DNA of 64,000 nt from Nitrospira sp. (GTDB lineage Bacteria; Nitrospirota; Nitrospiria; Nitrospirales; Nitrospiraceae). The DNA lies in the NCBI GenBank assembly GCA_005116955.1, contig SWDI01000001.1, positions 1 through 64,000 of the forward strand, written 5' to 3'. The notes beneath the pieces were generated by a model that did no database searches, was not told where the DNA came from, and saw only the letters and a program-made list of their open reading frames with translations. Shown piece by piece: positions 62,726 through 64,000 of this stretch. The position numbers were made by a program, and so were the translations under genes. The number at the start of each line of letters is the position of its first letter. Positions within the stretch are counted from its first letter, which is position 1.

Positions 62726-62891
62726 TTATCAAGCAATGTGGATGCCATGCCGGTTCCCGCTCCGCATACGATCGGACACCATCGTGGACGTTGCCAGTCC
62801 CGTACTTAGCCGGAGAATAGGGGACAGGCCGGTCACCTTGCTGGTCATGAACACGCATGCTAAGATGCTCTCCCTTTACACTTCTCGATGC

Positions 62892-62981
<90 letters not shown>

Positions 62982-63087
62982 TACCGCATTTTGTGTGTAC
63001 CGCCTGTTCTTTATCGCTGTATCGTAATTCCGCGGGCGGATAGACACCTGAAGCTTGGGCGGGGCTAGAAGGTCTCGATCGAGAATA

Positions 63088-63188
63088 GGGGCTGGGCCCT
63101 GTGCAATAGAACCCTGTGAACCCCGCCAGATCCGGAAGGAAGCAACGGTAAGCAGTCAGTTCTATGTGCCGCAGGATCACCTAGCCCC
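63088..63188 (+). ncRNA. ffs: Signal recognition particle RNA (4.5S-like)
   Basis: About 101 bases. The ends GGGGCTGGG and CCTAGCCCC pair, and the apical SRP signature AGATCCGGAAGGAAGCAACGG-type sequence (63127-63148, with the GGAAG tetraloop region and the AGCA internal loop) is unmistakable. This RNA with Ffh targets nascent membrane proteins. Its location directly ahead of dnaX is common in bacteria. A small hairpin AGGGAC/GTCCCT (63217-63236) followed by TTTTCTT may end it. Confidence 0.92.
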
Positions 63189-63283
63189 ACTCTCTATCAA
63201 AAAACTTGGCGCATTTAGGGACATCATGGCGTCCCTGAATCTCAGGTTTTCTTAAGACTTAATGTAGGGGAGCAACGCGACAA

Positions 63284-64000
63284 TTGGATTACCAAGTCTC
63301 CGCGCGCAAATATCGGCCCGGCACATTTGACGATGTGATCGGTCAGCCCCATGTCGTCCAAACGTTGATGAACGCGGTCTCGACGAAGCGAGTCGCGCAT
63401 GCGTATCTCTTTTCCGGCACACGAGGTGTGGGGAAAACGACCGTCGCACGAATCCTCGCGAAGGCACTCAACTGTGAACGAGGACCGACAAGTCACCCCT
63501 GCGACATCTGTGAAAATTGCCGTGAAATTGCACAGGGGAATTCGGTTGATGTCATCGAAATCGACGGCGCGTCGAACACCAGCGTGGATGATGTGCGAGA
63601 GATCCGCGAGAACGTTCGATTCACGCCGTTTCGTGGTCAGTTTCGCGTCTACCTTATCGATGAAGTCCACATGCTCTCTAACTCAGCGTTTAATGCTCTC
63701 TTAAAGACACTCGAAGAACCACCAGCACATGTCGTGTTCATCTTTGCGACAACGGAGATTCACAAAATCCCCGCGACGATTCTCTCGCGATGTCAGCATT
63801 ACAACTTTCGTCGGATCGCCAGGACCGAAATTATCGAACGACTTCGGCACGTAGCAGCGCAAGATCAGTTATCGCTTGAGGAACGGAGCTTCGTGGCCCT
63901 GGCTCGTGCCAGTGAAGGGAGTATGCGTGACGCCTTAAGTTTGCTTGATCAGGCCATTGCCTACGGTGGCAAAACCATCAGCCACGCGGATCTCGAACTG
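63284..64000 (+). CDS. dnaX: DNA polymerase III subunit tau/gamma (partial, runs off the window)
   Basis: The first 239 codons of dnaX, open to the last base. TTG start at 63284 with AGGGGAG about 12 bases upstream; the product begins MDYQVSARKYRPGTFDDVIG, exactly as expected. Clamp-loader ATPase motifs: Walker A FSGTRGVGKTTVARILAKAL, the zinc module (CERGPTSHPCDICENC), Walker B VYLIDEVHMLS and ILSRCQHYNF with sensor 1 nearby (FIFATTEIHKIP). It assembles the beta clamp on DNA during replication. The gene continues beyond 64000. Confidence 0.95.
   Translation, partial: MDYQVSARKYRPGTFDDVIGQPHVVQTLMNAVSTKRVAHAYLFSGTRGVGKTTVARILAKALNCERGPTSHPCDICENCREIAQGNSVDVIEIDGASNTSVDDVREIRENVRFTPFRGQFRVYLIDEVHMLSNSAFNALLKTLEEPPAHVVFIFATTEIHKIPATILSRCQHYNFRRIARTEIIERLRHVAAQDQLSLEERSFVALARASEGSMRDALSLLDQAIAYGGKTISHADLEL

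Noticed and set aside
62694-62790. Complete tRNA-Leu or tmRNA on the minus strand
   Set aside because: No 5' acceptor strand pairs with CTCTCGC and no anticodon arm is found; tmRNA would need an Ala-type acceptor and a tag frame, neither of which is present.
63217-63248. Hairpin AGGGAC/GTCCCT with T-run after the SRP RNA
   Set aside because: Stem is only six base pairs and the T-run is ten bases away; mentioned with the RNA rather than called as a terminator.

Overview
The window looks like a chromosomal segment of a comammox-type Nitrospira (phylum Nitrospirota). The arguments are an orphan fragment of the ammonia monooxygenase subunit gene amoC with the AmoC signature around [10 protein letters not shown], a Nitrospira-style complex I cluster with two consecutive NuoM subunits, many PAS-rich two-component systems, and a roughly 120-bp palindromic intergenic element present twice that I recall from other Nitrospira genomes (recall only, not checked). 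No insertion sequence, prophage or CRISPR array is visible.

Layout. 1-7890: accessory region with a small zinc-ribbon protein, three exported SUMF1-fold paralogues that all lack the formylglycine-generating-enzyme cysteines, two SDR-type proteins, several very small membrane peptides and a secreted PDZ protein. 7914-11787: photolyase, a DUF523/DUF1722 protein, a conserved unknown, and an amine-oxidase-like flavoprotein that has lost its FAD-binding N-terminus through an apparent deletion. 11929-13449 (minus): two surface-adhesin-E-like exported proteins and a glutathione peroxidase. 13784-14260: amoC with an in-frame internal deletion that removes the Asp/His/His copper-site segment. 14341-16726: CbiX-like protein, pyrE, a lipoprotein and an NAGPA-like glycosidase.

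16783-20364 (minus): hybrid kinase, single-domain response regulator and CHASE3 kinase. 20475-34316 (minus): complex I cluster nuoA-B-C-D-G-I-J-K-L-M-M-N, i.e. the '2M' type with an additional proton-pumping antiporter-like subunit; nuoH, nuoE and nuoF are absent from it and must lie elsewhere if the enzyme is complete. 34868-38824: OmpA-family protein and a PriA homologue whose zinc sites are intact but whose helicase motifs are all eroded. 39344-46899 (minus): a second two-component cluster, including a kinase with a degenerate ATP-binding domain and a 1423-residue kinase with eight PAS domains.

47130-64000: housekeeping genes: tRNA-Leu(GAG), HAD phosphatase, queE, pepA, nagZ, an amino acid permease, a class I amidotransferase, an M24 peptidase, a long TatA with a second copy of its amphipathic helix, two PilZ proteins, the clpX-clpP-tig cluster, a tRNA-Leu 3' fragment, tRNA-Ser(GGA), the signal recognition particle RNA and the start of dnaX, which runs off the end.

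The most notable points are the internally deleted orphan amoC, the deletion scar in the flavoprotein gene, the helicase-dead PriA, the NuoH-less 2M complex I cluster and the TatA with a duplicated amphipathic helix. Functional assignments rest on recognisable motifs; no database search was run.
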